From G965216255 sp965216255 (GTDB lineage Bacteria > Bacteroidota > Rhodothermia > Rhodothermales > Bin80): a stretch of DNA of 64,000 nt. The DNA lies in NCBI GenBank assembly GCA_965216255.1, contig OZ244148.1:4402001-4466000 (forward strand). The letters run 5' to 3'. The notes beneath the pieces were generated by a model, which saw only the letters and a list, made by a program, of their open reading frames with translations, made no database searches and was not told the origin of the DNA. Below, piece by piece: positions 50,796 through 59,482 of this stretch (position 1 is its first letter; the number at the start of each line of letters is the position of its first letter). The position numbers were made by a program, and so were the translations under genes.

Positions 50796-52142
50796 ATGAA
50801 TATTGCCATAATTGGTACCGGATATGTCGGGCTCGTCTCCGGCACGTGTTTTGCCGAAATGGGCTGCGACGTAATATGCGTGGATGTGGATCGGGAGAAG
50901 GTCCGCAGCCTTAAGCAGGGTGTGCTGCCGATCTATGAACCAGACCTGGAAGCAAGCTTTCGCCGAAATCTGCGAGAAGAGCGTCTCAGCTTTACGTCGA
51001 GCCTGCAGGAGGCGCTTGAGCACGCCGAGATCATTTTCTTGGCGCTGCCCACGCCTCCAGGTGCTGACGGCGCGGCCGACCTTTCCATCGTATTGGCCGT
51101 GGCCCGCCAGGTGGCGGACTTTCTTGGGGGGAGCCGGACATACCGGATTATTGTCAACAAGAGCACGGTTCCGGTCGGCACTGCCGAGCGGGTGGCCGGG
51201 ATACTGGCCGGGGAGGGGCTGGTGGCAGGGCGCGATTTTGATGTGGTCTCGAATCCGGAATTCTTACGCGAAGGCGCCGCCGTTGGAGACTTCATGAAGC
51301 CAGAGCGCATTGTGCTGGGCACCTCCAGCACCCGCGCGGCAGAAGGCATGAGGCGCTTGTACGAACCGTTTGTTCGGCAGGGTAATCCGATCCATTTGAT
51401 GGATGCGCGCTCGGCGGAGGTGACCAAGTATGCGGCCAATGCCTACCTTGCCACGCGCATCAGCTTCATGAACGAAATCGCCATATTGTGCGAACGCGTC
51501 GGTGCCAACGTGGATCAGGTTCGGCTGGGGATCGGCTCCGACAGCCGTATCGGAAAGCAGTTTCTGTATGCAGGCATTGGCTTCGGGGGCAGCTGCTTTC
51601 CGAAGGACGTGCGCGCGCTGGTGTACACGGCGCAGCAGCACGGGTACGACTTCAGGATCCTGTCTGCCGTCCTCGAGGTCAATGCCGCGCAGCGTAGCGT
51701 CCTGGCCGGCCGCGTGCGCGAATATTTTGAGGGCACCTTGGAGGGTCGCAATATCGCAGTGTGGGGCCTGAGCTTCAAGCCGAATACCGATGATGTCCGG
51801 GAGGCACCGGCGCATGTGGTAGTCAGAGGTCTACTTGGGGCAGGTGCACGCGTTACGGCTTTTGACCCCGAAGCGATACGGACCACGCGGGCGGTCTTGG
51901 GAGAGGCGATCCGGTACGCAACCACGGCCTACGAAGCCCTTGCCGGGGCCGATGCACTGGTCATCTGTACGGAATGGCCCGAATTCAGGCGCCCAAACCT
52001 GGAGAAGGTCCATGGCCTGCTTCGGCACGCCGTCATCTTTGATGGGCGCAACCTGTACGACCCGGATCGCATGGCCCGCGCAGGATTCCAGTACTTTAGC
52101 ATCGGGCGGCCGTATGTGGCGCCGGGTGCGCGCCAGGACTAG
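50796..52142 (+). CDS. ugd: UDP-glucose 6-dehydrogenase
   Basis: 448 residues from the ATG at 50796, preceded by GGGAGG and beginning with the NAD fold MNIAIIGTGYVGLVSGTCFA; an upstream in-frame ATG at 50676 is discarded. Motifs follow the family order: VDVDREKVRSLKQGVLPIYEPDLE, LPTPPGADGAADLS, NKSTVPVGT, VVSNPEFLREGAAVGDFMKP, EVTKYAANAYLATRISFMNE, GIGFGGSCFPKDVRAL (catalytic Cys about residue 265), WGLSFKPNTDDVREAPA, ICTEWPEFRRPN. It oxidises UDP-Glc to UDP-GlcA. It heads a plus-strand run with the permease, Sat-CysC and WbpA-like genes. Confidence 0.95.
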   Translation: MNIAIIGTGYVGLVSGTCFAEMGCDVICVDVDREKVRSLKQGVLPIYEPDLEASFRRNLREERLSFTSSLQEALEHAEIIFLALPTPPGADGAADLSIVLAVARQVADFLGGSRTYRIIVNKSTVPVGTAERVAGILAGEGLVAGRDFDVVSNPEFLREGAAVGDFMKPERIVLGTSSTRAAEGMRRLYEPFVRQGNPIHLMDARSAEVTKYAANAYLATRISFMNEIAILCERVGANVDQVRLGIGSDSRIGKQFLYAGIGFGGSCFPKDVRALVYTAQQHGYDFRILSAVLEVNAAQRSVLAGRVREYFEGTLEGRNIAVWGLSFKPNTDDVREAPAHVVVRGLLGAGARVTAFDPEAIRTTRAVLGEAIRYATTAYEALAGADALVICTEWPEFRRPNLEKVHGLLRHAVIFDGRNLYDPDRMARAGFQYFSIGRPYVAPGARQD

Positions 52143-52151
52143 CGCCCAGCC

Positions 52152-53930
52152 ATGGAACTCCTGGGGTACGATCTCCAATTCTGGTGGACGCTTGCTGTTC
52201 TGGGTGCCATGGCGGCGGCGCTGCTCTCGGATGTGGCGCGCCCCGAAATAGTATTTGTGACGGCCACGGGATTGCTGCTTCTTACCGGCATCGTCACCCC
52301 GCAGGAAGCATTTGCCGGCTTTTCCAATAGCGCCGTGATTGCGGTCGGCGCACTGTTCGTCGTGGCGGCGGGCATTGAAGAGACCGGCGCCCTGAGCCTG
52401 TTCGACCGTGTGCTATTCGGGCGGTCACAGCACCTGGGAGCCGTGTTGCCCCGCCTCATGCTACCTGTTGCGGGCCTTTCCGCCTTTATAAACAACACGC
52501 CCGTTGTGGCGATGCTAACGCATTCCGTGCAGCAGTGGGCCGTGCGCGTGGGCGTTCCTCCTTCCAAGGTGCTTATCCCGCTGTCCTATGCGGCCATCGC
52601 GGGAGGCATGGTAACGCTCATGGGCTCCTCTACCAATATCATTGTCTCTGGGCTCTTGGTGGAGAACGGGCTGCCCGGCTTCGGGCTATTTGAAATGGCA
52701 CCGGTAGGTCTGGTGGCAGTACTCGTGGTGGCAGTTTTTGTCGCGGCGTTTGGCCCGGCGTTGTTGCCCGATCAGCACGCTACGGAAATGATGGTGGCGA
52801 GCGACCTGAAAGAGTGCCTGTTCGAGGCCCGTGTAAGCGCGCGGGCCGCCATCGTTGGTCGCACCATAGAAAAGGCCGGCCTCCGAGGCCTGGAAGGAGC
52901 CTACGTTGTGCGGGTAAAGCGGCAGGGTGCCCTGATCGGCGTCTCGCCAGATTTCGTGCTGCAAGGCGGGGATGTGCTCACATTTCTGTGCGATGCGGCG
53001 ACGCTGGAAGGCCTGCTGCGCAGACCGGGTCTTGAGCCAAGCGTGAGCCGAGCGGGCCGCAGGCCTCTGCGTTCGCGGCCGTTGTTCGAGGCCATCGTGT
53101 CGGATTCGTCTACCCTGGTTGGACAGTCGCTGCACGACGTGCAGTTCCGGGATCGTTATGGCGGCGTCGTGCTGGCGATCCAGCGCAGGAGCGAACGCAT
53201 CGACTTGCCACTGGGGCGTCTTCCCATCCAGGCCGGGGACCTTCTCGTTATCGAGGCGCAGGCAGGCTTTGACGAACGGTGGAATGCAAACAGGACGGAC
53301 TTCTACCTCGTAGCTCCACGCGGACGCTCACCGCAAAGGTGGAGGCAGGGGCAGGCTCCCATCGCCCTCGGCATCTTGACGGTCATGATCGCACTCGTGG
53401 GAGCCAAGGTGCTGGCCCTGGTTACGGCGGCGTTCCTGGCGGCCCTTGCCATGATCTTTGCCGGTTGCATTACGCTCGACACCGCGCGCCAAGCTTTGAA
53501 CCTGCAGGTACTCCTCATCATAGCGCTGGCTCTCGGGCTGGGTCACGCCGCGGTCAATGTGGGGCTTACCGGCGCGCTGGCTTCGGGTCTTGTGGGCTTG
53601 TCGGCATTCGGGGTTGTTTTTATACTAGTTGCGCTCTACGTCTGTACCAATCTGCTCACGGAACTCATCACACACAAGGCGGCTGCCGTATTGATGCTGC
53701 CCGTGGCCCTCGCGCTTGCCTCCGAGCTTGCCTTGGACCCAAGAGCGCTGGCCTTGACGGTAACGGTAGCGGCAGCGGCCAGCTTCATGACGCCATTCGG
53801 CTACCAGACCAACCTCATGGTTATGGCGGCGGGGAAGTACCGGGTCAGGGATTATTTGCGGGTAGGCCTGCCTGTGAGTTTGGTGGTAATGGCGGCGGCA
53901 ACAGCGATGATTTTCTTTCTGTGGCTATAG
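52152..53930 (+). CDS. SLC13/DASS-type permease with two RCK_C domains (sulfate candidate)
   Basis: 592 residues. N-terminal transmembrane half includes GIVTPQEAFAGFSNSAVIAVGALFVVAAGI and FINNTPVVAMLTH, then GGMVTLMGSSTNIIVSGLL, the SNT hairpin motif. Two cytoplasmic TrkA-C/RCK_C domains occupy about residues 215-385 (LRGLEGAYVVRVKRQGALIG, GGDVLTFLCDAATLEGLL; LHDVQFRDRYGGVVLAIQRR). The second membrane half ends with ASFMTPFGYQTNLMVMAAGKYRVRDYLRVG. Relatives transport sulfate or dicarboxylates. The adjacent ATP sulfurylase/APS kinase gene (55 nt downstream) makes sulfate the likely substrate. It starts 9 nt after ugd. Confidence 0.9.
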   Translation: MELLGYDLQFWWTLAVLGAMAAALLSDVARPEIVFVTATGLLLLTGIVTPQEAFAGFSNSAVIAVGALFVVAAGIEETGALSLFDRVLFGRSQHLGAVLPRLMLPVAGLSAFINNTPVVAMLTHSVQQWAVRVGVPPSKVLIPLSYAAIAGGMVTLMGSSTNIIVSGLLVENGLPGFGLFEMAPVGLVAVLVVAVFVAAFGPALLPDQHATEMMVASDLKECLFEARVSARAAIVGRTIEKAGLRGLEGAYVVRVKRQGALIGVSPDFVLQGGDVLTFLCDAATLEGLLRRPGLEPSVSRAGRRPLRSRPLFEAIVSDSSTLVGQSLHDVQFRDRYGGVVLAIQRRSERIDLPLGRLPIQAGDLLVIEAQAGFDERWNANRTDFYLVAPRGRSPQRWRQGQAPIALGILTVMIALVGAKVLALVTAAFLAALAMIFAGCITLDTARQALNLQVLLIIALALGLGHAAVNVGLTGALASGLVGLSAFGVVFILVALYVCTNLLTELITHKAAAVLMLPVALALASELALDPRALALTVTVAAAASFMTPFGYQTNLMVMAAGKYRVRDYLRVGLPVSLVVMAAATAMIFFLWL

Positions 53931-53985
53931 GCACGCTATGCGTGCAATACGTACCTTCCGGCAACTTTAACCTGAAGCCTGAAGC

Positions 53986-55695
53986 ATGAAGCTGTCAGCA
54001 CATGGAGGGGCGCTATGCGAGCTCCTGGTAATCGGATCCCGTAGAGAGGAATTGACATCGGCAGCGGTGTACGTTCCGTCCCTGGCGCTCACGCCGCGGC
54101 AGGTTTGCGACCTGGAATTGCTGCTCTCGGGCGGCTTTTCGCCGCTCCGGGGATTTCTTGACCGCGCGGATTACGATGGTGTGGTAGAGCACATGCGCCT
54201 TGAAAACGGCACGCTCTGGCCCATGCCCGTCACACTGGACATCCACGAGGCGGATGCGGAGAGGTTGGCGGGTGAAGAAACCGTGGCGCTGCGCGACCAG
54301 ACCGGTCTATTGCTAGCCGTTCTCACGGCTGGCGATCTGTGGGAGCCGGATAAGGAGCGGGAGGCCGCACAGGTTTTTGGGACCACGGATACGGACCATC
54401 CGGCAGTCGGGTACCTCAAGAACCAGGCTGGTCGCTTCTATCTGGGAGGAACACTGGAAGGCATCCAGCTGCCTCCGCATTATGATTTTGGTACCCTGCG
54501 CCAGACGCCCCGAGCATTGCGGGCCTTCTTTGTCGAGAAAGGATGGGACCGCGTGGTGGCATTCCAGACGCGTAACCCCATGCATCGTGCCCACAAGGAG
54601 TTAACCGACCGGGCCGCTCGGGACATTGGTGGGCACCTGCTGATCCACCCCGTGGTAGGCATGACCAAGCCGGGAGACATAGATCATTTCACCCGGGTGC
54701 GCAGCTACCAGAAGCTGATCCAATATTACCCGGAAGGCACAGCCACGCTGAGCCTCTTGCCGCTGGCAATGCGTATGGGTGGTCCGCGCGAAGCCGTCTG
54801 GCACGCGCTTATCCGACGCAACTACGGCTGCACGCACCTTGTCGTCGGGCGGGATCATGCGGGCCCTGGAAAGAATCGAAAGGGCCAGCCCTTCTACGGC
54901 CCCTACGACGCACAGAACCTTGTCATGCAGCTCGGCGAAGAAATCGGCATTGGCGTCGTGCCGTTTCGTCTGATGGTATATGCGCCGGCAGATAACGCCT
55001 ACAAGCCCATCGACGAGGTGGCGGAAGGCGAGGAGGTGCTCGCCATATCCGGCACGGAACTAAGACAGCGCCTTGGCACGGGTGAGGCAATCCCGGCATG
55101 GTTTTCCTACCCGGAGGTTCTCGAGGAGATTCGCCACACGCACCCGCCGCGGCACAGGCAGGGCATCGTGATTTTTTTCTCCGGTTTGTCCGGATCGGGA
55201 AAGTCCACGATCGCCCTTGCGGTGCAGTCCAAGCTGCTGGAGCTTACCACGAGGCCGGTAACGCTGCTGGATGGAGACGTGGTGCGCAAGCACCTCAGCA
55301 AGGGTCTTGGTTTTTCGGCGCAGGACCGCTCGACCAATGTGCGTCGGATAGGGTACGTGGCCGCAGAAATTGCTCGCCATCGCGGCATAGCCATATGCGC
55401 CCCGATTGCGCCGTACAAGGCGGATCGGGATGTCAACCGCAGCCGCATAGCCGGCTACGGCGGCTATCTGGAGGTATTTGTGGATGCTCCGCTTGAGGTG
55501 TGCGAACAGCGCGACGTAAAAGGGCTCTACGCCAAGGCACGGGCCGGGATCATTCGCGGTTTCACGGGTATCGATGATCCGTACGAAGCTCCGGAAAATG
55601 CGGAAGTAGTCTGTCACACGGACAGGGAAGCGATAGAGGAGAGCGCCGGGAAGGTGCTCGCGCGGCTGCGTGACCTGGGGTATCTAAGTAGCTGA
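53986..55695 (+). CDS. sat/cysC: Bifunctional ATP sulfurylase / APS kinase
   Basis: 569 residues. Residues 1-390 are a Sat-type ATP sulfurylase: LELLLSGGFSPLRGFLDRADYDGV, VAFQTRNPMHRAHKELTDRA (QxRN and HxxH), HPVVGMTKPGDIDHFTRVRSY, LVVGRDHAGPGKN, ISGTELRQRLGTGEAIPAWF. Residues ~390-569 are an APS kinase with P-loop FFSGLSGSGKSTIA, LLDGDVVRKHLSKGLGFSAQDRSTNVRRIGYVA, and lid KARAGIIRGFTGIDDPYE. Both catalytic sets look complete, so it should make PAPS from sulfate and ATP in the cytoplasm. No sulfite-producing reductase genes are nearby, which favours sulfation over assimilation as the local use. Confidence 0.96.
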   Translation: MKLSAHGGALCELLVIGSRREELTSAAVYVPSLALTPRQVCDLELLLSGGFSPLRGFLDRADYDGVVEHMRLENGTLWPMPVTLDIHEADAERLAGEETVALRDQTGLLLAVLTAGDLWEPDKEREAAQVFGTTDTDHPAVGYLKNQAGRFYLGGTLEGIQLPPHYDFGTLRQTPRALRAFFVEKGWDRVVAFQTRNPMHRAHKELTDRAARDIGGHLLIHPVVGMTKPGDIDHFTRVRSYQKLIQYYPEGTATLSLLPLAMRMGGPREAVWHALIRRNYGCTHLVVGRDHAGPGKNRKGQPFYGPYDAQNLVMQLGEEIGIGVVPFRLMVYAPADNAYKPIDEVAEGEEVLAISGTELRQRLGTGEAIPAWFSYPEVLEEIRHTHPPRHRQGIVIFFSGLSGSGKSTIALAVQSKLLELTTRPVTLLDGDVVRKHLSKGLGFSAQDRSTNVRRIGYVAAEIARHRGIAICAPIAPYKADRDVNRSRIAGYGGYLEVFVDAPLEVCEQRDVKGLYAKARAGIIRGFTGIDDPYEAPENAEVVCHTDREAIEESAGKVLARLRDLGYLSS

Positions 55696-55700
55696 GATCC

Positions 55701-56987
55701 ATGCCTTCGGCAACTAGAGCACACCTGCTTGAGCGCATCGCCGAGCGGGATGTACAGATAGGCATTATAGGGATGGGTTACGTGGGTCTTCCCCTGGCCG
55801 TAGCCTTTGCGGAGGCAGGTTTTCGCGTCTGCGGCATTGACGTAGACGCACGTAAGGTGGAAGACGTAAGCGCGGGCAGATCCTACGTGGAGGATATCAG
55901 CTCTGACCGGCTTGCCAGACAGGTACGGAGTGGGCGCCTTGCGGCGACCACCAGCTACGCCAGGCTCAATGCATGCCAGGCCGTCAGCATATGCGTTCCC
56001 ACGCCGCTTACCAAGACGCGTGCACCCGACGTTTCGCATATCCTGAGTGCCACAGACGAGATCGCGCGCCATCTGCATGCCGGCATGCTGGTGGTTCTTG
56101 AGAGCACTACCTATCCCGGTACCACGACCGAGGTCATCCTGCCGCGCATCGCGGCGGAGACGGATCTGGTGGCGGGCGAGGACTTCTTTTTATGCTTTTC
56201 TCCAGAACGCGTCGATCCGGGCCGCCAGGACTATACCACGGGCAATACGCCCAAGATCATGGGTGGCACCACACGGCACTGCCTGGAAGTGGGCATGGCC
56301 CTCTACGGCGCCGCCATCGAGACCATCGTGCCCGTCTCCTCGACGGAGGCGGCCGAGATGGCCAAGCTGTTGGAGAACACATTCCGGGCCGTCAATATCG
56401 GCCTTGCCAACGAGGTGCTGCTGATTTGTGACAGGCTGGGGCTGGACGCGTGGGAAATTATTGACGCTGCCGCTACCAAGCCGTTCGGCTTCATGAAGTT
56501 TGTTCCGGGTCCAGGTCTGGGCGGCCACTGCATTCCCATAGACCCGCAGTATTTGTCGTGGAAGCTTCGGACACTCAACTACACGGCGCGCTTCATAGAA
56601 CTCGCTACCGAAGTCAATACCTCCATGCCAAAATACTGGGTCGGCAAGATCCAGGATACCCTGAACGGGGCTGGCCGGCCCGTTCAGGGAAGCCACATAC
56701 TGATTCTAGGGGTAGCCTACAAGCGGAATGTGAGTGACCTGCGCGAGTCACCGGCTCTTGACATCATGACGCTGCTCAAGGAAAAGGGCGGAGACGTATC
56801 CTACCATGATTCCCACGTGCCTTCGCTGGTGCACCAGGGGCAGCCCATGGCCTCCGTACATGACCTGCAGGCGGCGCTGTGCGCGGCGGACTGCGTCGTG
56901 ATCGCGGCCGACCACTCGTACTATGACTGGCCGGCGGTGCACAGACAGGCGAGGCTCCTGGTCGATACGCGGGCAACAGGCCGCTAA
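55701..56987 (+). CDS. wbpA: UDP-N-acetylhexosamine 6-dehydrogenase (WbpA-like)
   Basis: 428 residues. NAD fold VQIGIIGMGYVGLPLAVAFAEA at ~15-37, GIDVDARKVEDVSAG, ICVPTPLTKTRAPD, ESTTYPGTTTEVILP, FSPERVDPGRQDYTTGNTPKIMGG, STEAAEMAKLLENTFRAVNIGL, GPGLGGHCIPIDPQYLSWK (catalytic Cys about residue 275), GVAYKRNVSDLRESPALDIM. The GPGLGGHCIPIDP box and TxTPxIMGG are those of enzymes acting on UDP-GlcNAc or UDP-ManNAc rather than UDP-Glc. With the B/E/D-like genes at 59483-62374, the best reading is UDP-GlcNAc to UDP-GlcNAcA. It follows sat/cysC by 5 nt and overlaps the convergent methyltransferase end by 4 nt. Confidence 0.92.
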   Translation: MPSATRAHLLERIAERDVQIGIIGMGYVGLPLAVAFAEAGFRVCGIDVDARKVEDVSAGRSYVEDISSDRLARQVRSGRLAATTSYARLNACQAVSICVPTPLTKTRAPDVSHILSATDEIARHLHAGMLVVLESTTYPGTTTEVILPRIAAETDLVAGEDFFLCFSPERVDPGRQDYTTGNTPKIMGGTTRHCLEVGMALYGAAIETIVPVSSTEAAEMAKLLENTFRAVNIGLANEVLLICDRLGLDAWEIIDAAATKPFGFMKFVPGPGLGGHCIPIDPQYLSWKLRTLNYTARFIELATEVNTSMPKYWVGKIQDTLNGAGRPVQGSHILILGVAYKRNVSDLRESPALDIMTLLKEKGGDVSYHDSHVPSLVHQGQPMASVHDLQAALCAADCVVIAADHSYYDWPAVHRQARLLVDTRATGR

Positions 56988-57715
56988 TTGGCCCGGGCTA
57001 CCACGAGGATGGAAACGCCGAACGGCAGGTTGAGGGCGCGTAGCAGCCACGCTTCCGCTGCAAAGATCAGGTAGAGCAGCCGGTCGAGCGGGCCGAGGCT
57101 GTAGCGCAGGTCCGTCTTGCCGCGCGTACCGCGGAGCAGGCGACGCGCGACGCGGAAGGCAGCCACGGCAGGGAAGAGCAGTGCGTTGAAGTACGTTGCG
57201 CGCAGCGGCGTGAAACCGGCCTCCTTGAGTCGCAGGAGCAGTCCCCGCCGCGTGTACCTGCGATAGTGGCCGCTCACCACATCCTGTGGCCCCCAGAGCA
57301 GCATATAGGCGGGTACCGTGAGCACGAGCAGTCCACCCGGCGCCAGACGCCCCCGCACATGCCCAAGCACGCACCCGTCGTCTTCCGTGTGCTCGAGCAC
57401 GTCGAACATGGTTATGGCATCGAACGGCCCCAGTGCATCCGGCAGTGCTTCCGCGCGGCCGGCATACACGGGCACCGCACCCCTTCTTCTGGCAAAATCC
57501 GCCAGTTTGGGGTTGGGCTCCACGCCGCAGAGTACGGCCCCGGGCGGATAGATGTGGTACAGATTGGCGCCCGGGCCCGTACCGATTTCCAGGACGTGTG
57601 CGCTTGCAGGCAGTTGTAATGTGCGCAGGACGCTGCGGAGAATGAGCCGCCGGGCCCGGAACCACCAGTGCGTGGCTTCATATCGCGCGAAGGCTTCGGC
57701 ATATGGCGCCTGCAT
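56984..57715 (-). CDS. SAM-dependent methyltransferase
   Basis: 243 residues from the ATG at 57715, one base after the upstream gene's stop and preceded by GGAGG. Class I Rossmann methyltransferase with HVLEIGTGPGANLYHI (motif I, ~38-53), VEPNPKLADFARRRGA (motif II), ITMFDVLEHTEDDGCVL and LAPGGLLVLTVPAYMLLWGPQDVVSGHYRRYTRRGLLLRLKEAGF. The N-terminal ATHWWFRARRLIL and the HRRY segment are typical of methyltransferases found in polysaccharide clusters. The C-terminus has a hydrophobic pair that may touch the membrane. The substrate is unknown, plausibly a glycan or lipid-linked sugar. Confidence 0.9.
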   Translation of the reverse strand: MQAPYAEAFARYEATHWWFRARRLILRSVLRTLQLPASAHVLEIGTGPGANLYHIYPPGAVLCGVEPNPKLADFARRRGAVPVYAGRAEALPDALGPFDAITMFDVLEHTEDDGCVLGHVRGRLAPGGLLVLTVPAYMLLWGPQDVVSGHYRRYTRRGLLLRLKEAGFTPLRATYFNALLFPAVAAFRVARRLLRGTRGKTDLRYSLGPLDRLLYLIFAAEAWLLRALNLPFGVSILVVARAN

Positions 57716-57716
57716 G

Positions 57717-58661
57717 TCAGTCCTCCAGCCACCCTGCAACCGAGCGTACCACAAAATGGGGCCGGTCCTTTACTTCTTCGAACACACGGCCGACGTATTC
57801 GCCGATGATGCCCAAGACGACGAGCTGGACCCCTCCCAGAAGAAGGATGATGGCAACGGTCGAAGTCCAGCCCTCTGGAGCGTTGTCACTGAGGAAGAAC
57901 CCTATCACGGCATATGTCAGGTAGCAGAACCCGAGCACGGCCGCCGCGGTCCCCATCCAGACCGAAAGCCTCAGCGGCGCACTGGAAAAGGACAGTAGCC
58001 CGTCGAATGCTAGCCTTGTCAGCCGGTGCATGTTGTACTTGCTGCGTCCTGCCTGGCGCAACGGTCGGGAATAGGTGACGCCTGTCTGCCGGAAGCCAGC
58101 CCAACGGCGCAGCCCGCGAACGAACCGGTTGTGCTCCGGCATAGCGTTCATGACATCGACCACGCGGCGGTCCATGAGTGCAAAGTCCCCTGCATCCTGC
58201 GGAATGTCGGTGTCCGAGACGCGGCTGAGCAATCGGTAGAATAGCCAGTATGCGCACCGCAACGGCCAGGACTCCTTGCGGTCCCGTCTGATTCCGTAAA
58301 CGACATCGTAACCCTGGCGCCACCGTTCGATAAAGGTGGCAAGAAGTGCGGGTGGATCTTGCATGTCAGCGTCCATGACTGCTACAATGTCTCCGGGCAC
58401 ATGGCGCAGTCCGGCGGTTACGGCAGTCTGGTGCCCAAAATTCCGTGAAAAACTCAGGCATGCCAACCGCGGGTCACTCTGGCAGGCTTCCGTAAGGAGG
58501 GCCTGCGTTCCGTCGGTGCTTCCGTCGTCTACAAATAGGACGCGGAGCGGTACGCCGAGCGAGAGCCGCTCAATGGTCCGTATCAGTTCTGGCAGAACCT
58601 CTGCTTCATTGAAGCACGGAATTACGAGTCCGAGTTCAGGATTCGGCTTTCGCGTTGTCAT
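57717..58661 (-). CDS. GT2 glycosyltransferase, DPM1/GtrB type with membrane helices
   Basis: 314 residues. GT-A fold: LGLVIPCFNEAEVLPELIRTIERL, LFVDDGSTDGTQALL, LSFSRNFGHQTAVTAGLRHVPGDIVAVMDADMQDPPALL (DxD), DVVYGIRRDRKESW, DIPQDAGDFALMDRRVVDVMNAMPEHNRFVRGLRRW. Two C-terminal transmembrane helices lie at about residues 233-295 (AAAVLGFCYLTYAVIGFFL, VAIILLLGGVQLVVLGIIGEYVG). This type moves sugars from nucleotide donors to polyprenyl phosphate at the inner membrane. The start overlaps the TIGR02757 gene's end by 26 nt, and the stop is one base from the methyltransferase start. Confidence 0.93.
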   Translation of the reverse strand: MTTRKPNPELGLVIPCFNEAEVLPELIRTIERLSLGVPLRVLFVDDGSTDGTQALLTEACQSDPRLACLSFSRNFGHQTAVTAGLRHVPGDIVAVMDADMQDPPALLATFIERWRQGYDVVYGIRRDRKESWPLRCAYWLFYRLLSRVSDTDIPQDAGDFALMDRRVVDVMNAMPEHNRFVRGLRRWAGFRQTGVTYSRPLRQAGRSKYNMHRLTRLAFDGLLSFSSAPLRLSVWMGTAAAVLGFCYLTYAVIGFFLSDNAPEGWTSTVAIILLLGGVQLVVLGIIGEYVGRVFEEVKDRPHFVVRSVAGWLED

Positions 58662-59481
58662 GGGCGGCTATTGCGGTTGGCATGCTGGCACGGGCCGAGG
58701 TCCATTCCGGTGGTTCTCCGTAGGCGCCCAGTCCGAATAACGCCAAGTCATATCGGGCCGGATCCCTCGGGCAGAGGCTCCTGCATATGGAGGTAAGTTC
58801 GAGTGCAGCAGTCCAGTCGTTGCGCTGCCTCTTGAGCACGCCGAGCAGGCGCGCCTGCCTGCCCGAATGTACGTCCAGGGGCAGGACCAACTGGTGCGTC
58901 CCCATGGACGGCCATATGCCGAGGTCTACGGGGCCCGGTCGTACCATCCATCTCAGATACATGCAAAGCCGTTTGCACGCGCTGCCGGAGAGCGGCTGCG
59001 CAAGATGCTTCCGCAGCCGCGACGGCGTATGTTCGGAGGCCTTAAGCACACCCTCGCTGAAGGCCTGGATGGCTGGTCCCACGTTCGGCGAGTCCTCGGC
59101 AAGCACCCGGCAGAACAGTGTCTCCATGGTTCCGTGCCGTTGCAAAAGCGTGCTCAGGTTCTTGGTGAGCCAGAGCGCATCCTCCGGCTGAAACGTCCGG
59201 TGTCGGAAGGATAGCAGCCGCGAGGCGTCGCGTGTCTCGTCAAAATTGCGCACGAACGTGTACGGACGGTAGTCCATGAGCTCGCAGAGCTCGGCCAGCT
59301 TGGAAAGCACGGTGCTGCGCCTTCCCCATGCTAGCAGGGCGCTATAGAGCCCTATGGTTTCCTGGTCGCGCGGGTCCGTGAAGCCATGGGCAATGGCGAT
59401 CGGGTCGTTTTCTATGAAGGCCGGTCGCTCAAAATGCTCTACCAGTCCGTCGAGATAATCCTTGAGGTCAGGGAAGTCCAT
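58636..59481 (-). CDS. TIGR02757 (DUF2400) family protein
   Basis: 281 residues from the ATG at 59481 (the open frame extends 27 codons further without a better start). Family marks: DPIAIAHGFTDPRDQETIGLYSALLAWGRRSTVLSKLAEL, YRPYTFVRNF, SFRHRTFQPEDALWL, KRLCMYLRWMVRPGPVDLGIW, LVLPLDVHSGRQARLLGVLKR, DPARYDLALFGLG. TIGR02757 proteins are widespread in Bacteroidota, and their function is not established; the sequence suggests a helical, HhH-glycosylase-like fold. It sits between the oxidoreductase (1 nt gap) and the glycosyltransferase (26 nt overlap), so it is co-transcribed with them, which need not imply a role in glycan synthesis. Confidence 0.93.
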   Translation of the reverse strand: MDFPDLKDYLDGLVEHFERPAFIENDPIAIAHGFTDPRDQETIGLYSALLAWGRRSTVLSKLAELCELMDYRPYTFVRNFDETRDASRLLSFRHRTFQPEDALWLTKNLSTLLQRHGTMETLFCRVLAEDSPNVGPAIQAFSEGVLKASEHTPSRLRKHLAQPLSGSACKRLCMYLRWMVRPGPVDLGIWPSMGTHQLVLPLDVHSGRQARLLGVLKRQRNDWTAALELTSICRSLCPRDPARYDLALFGLGAYGEPPEWTSARASMPTAIAAHDNAKAES

Positions 59482-59482
59482 G

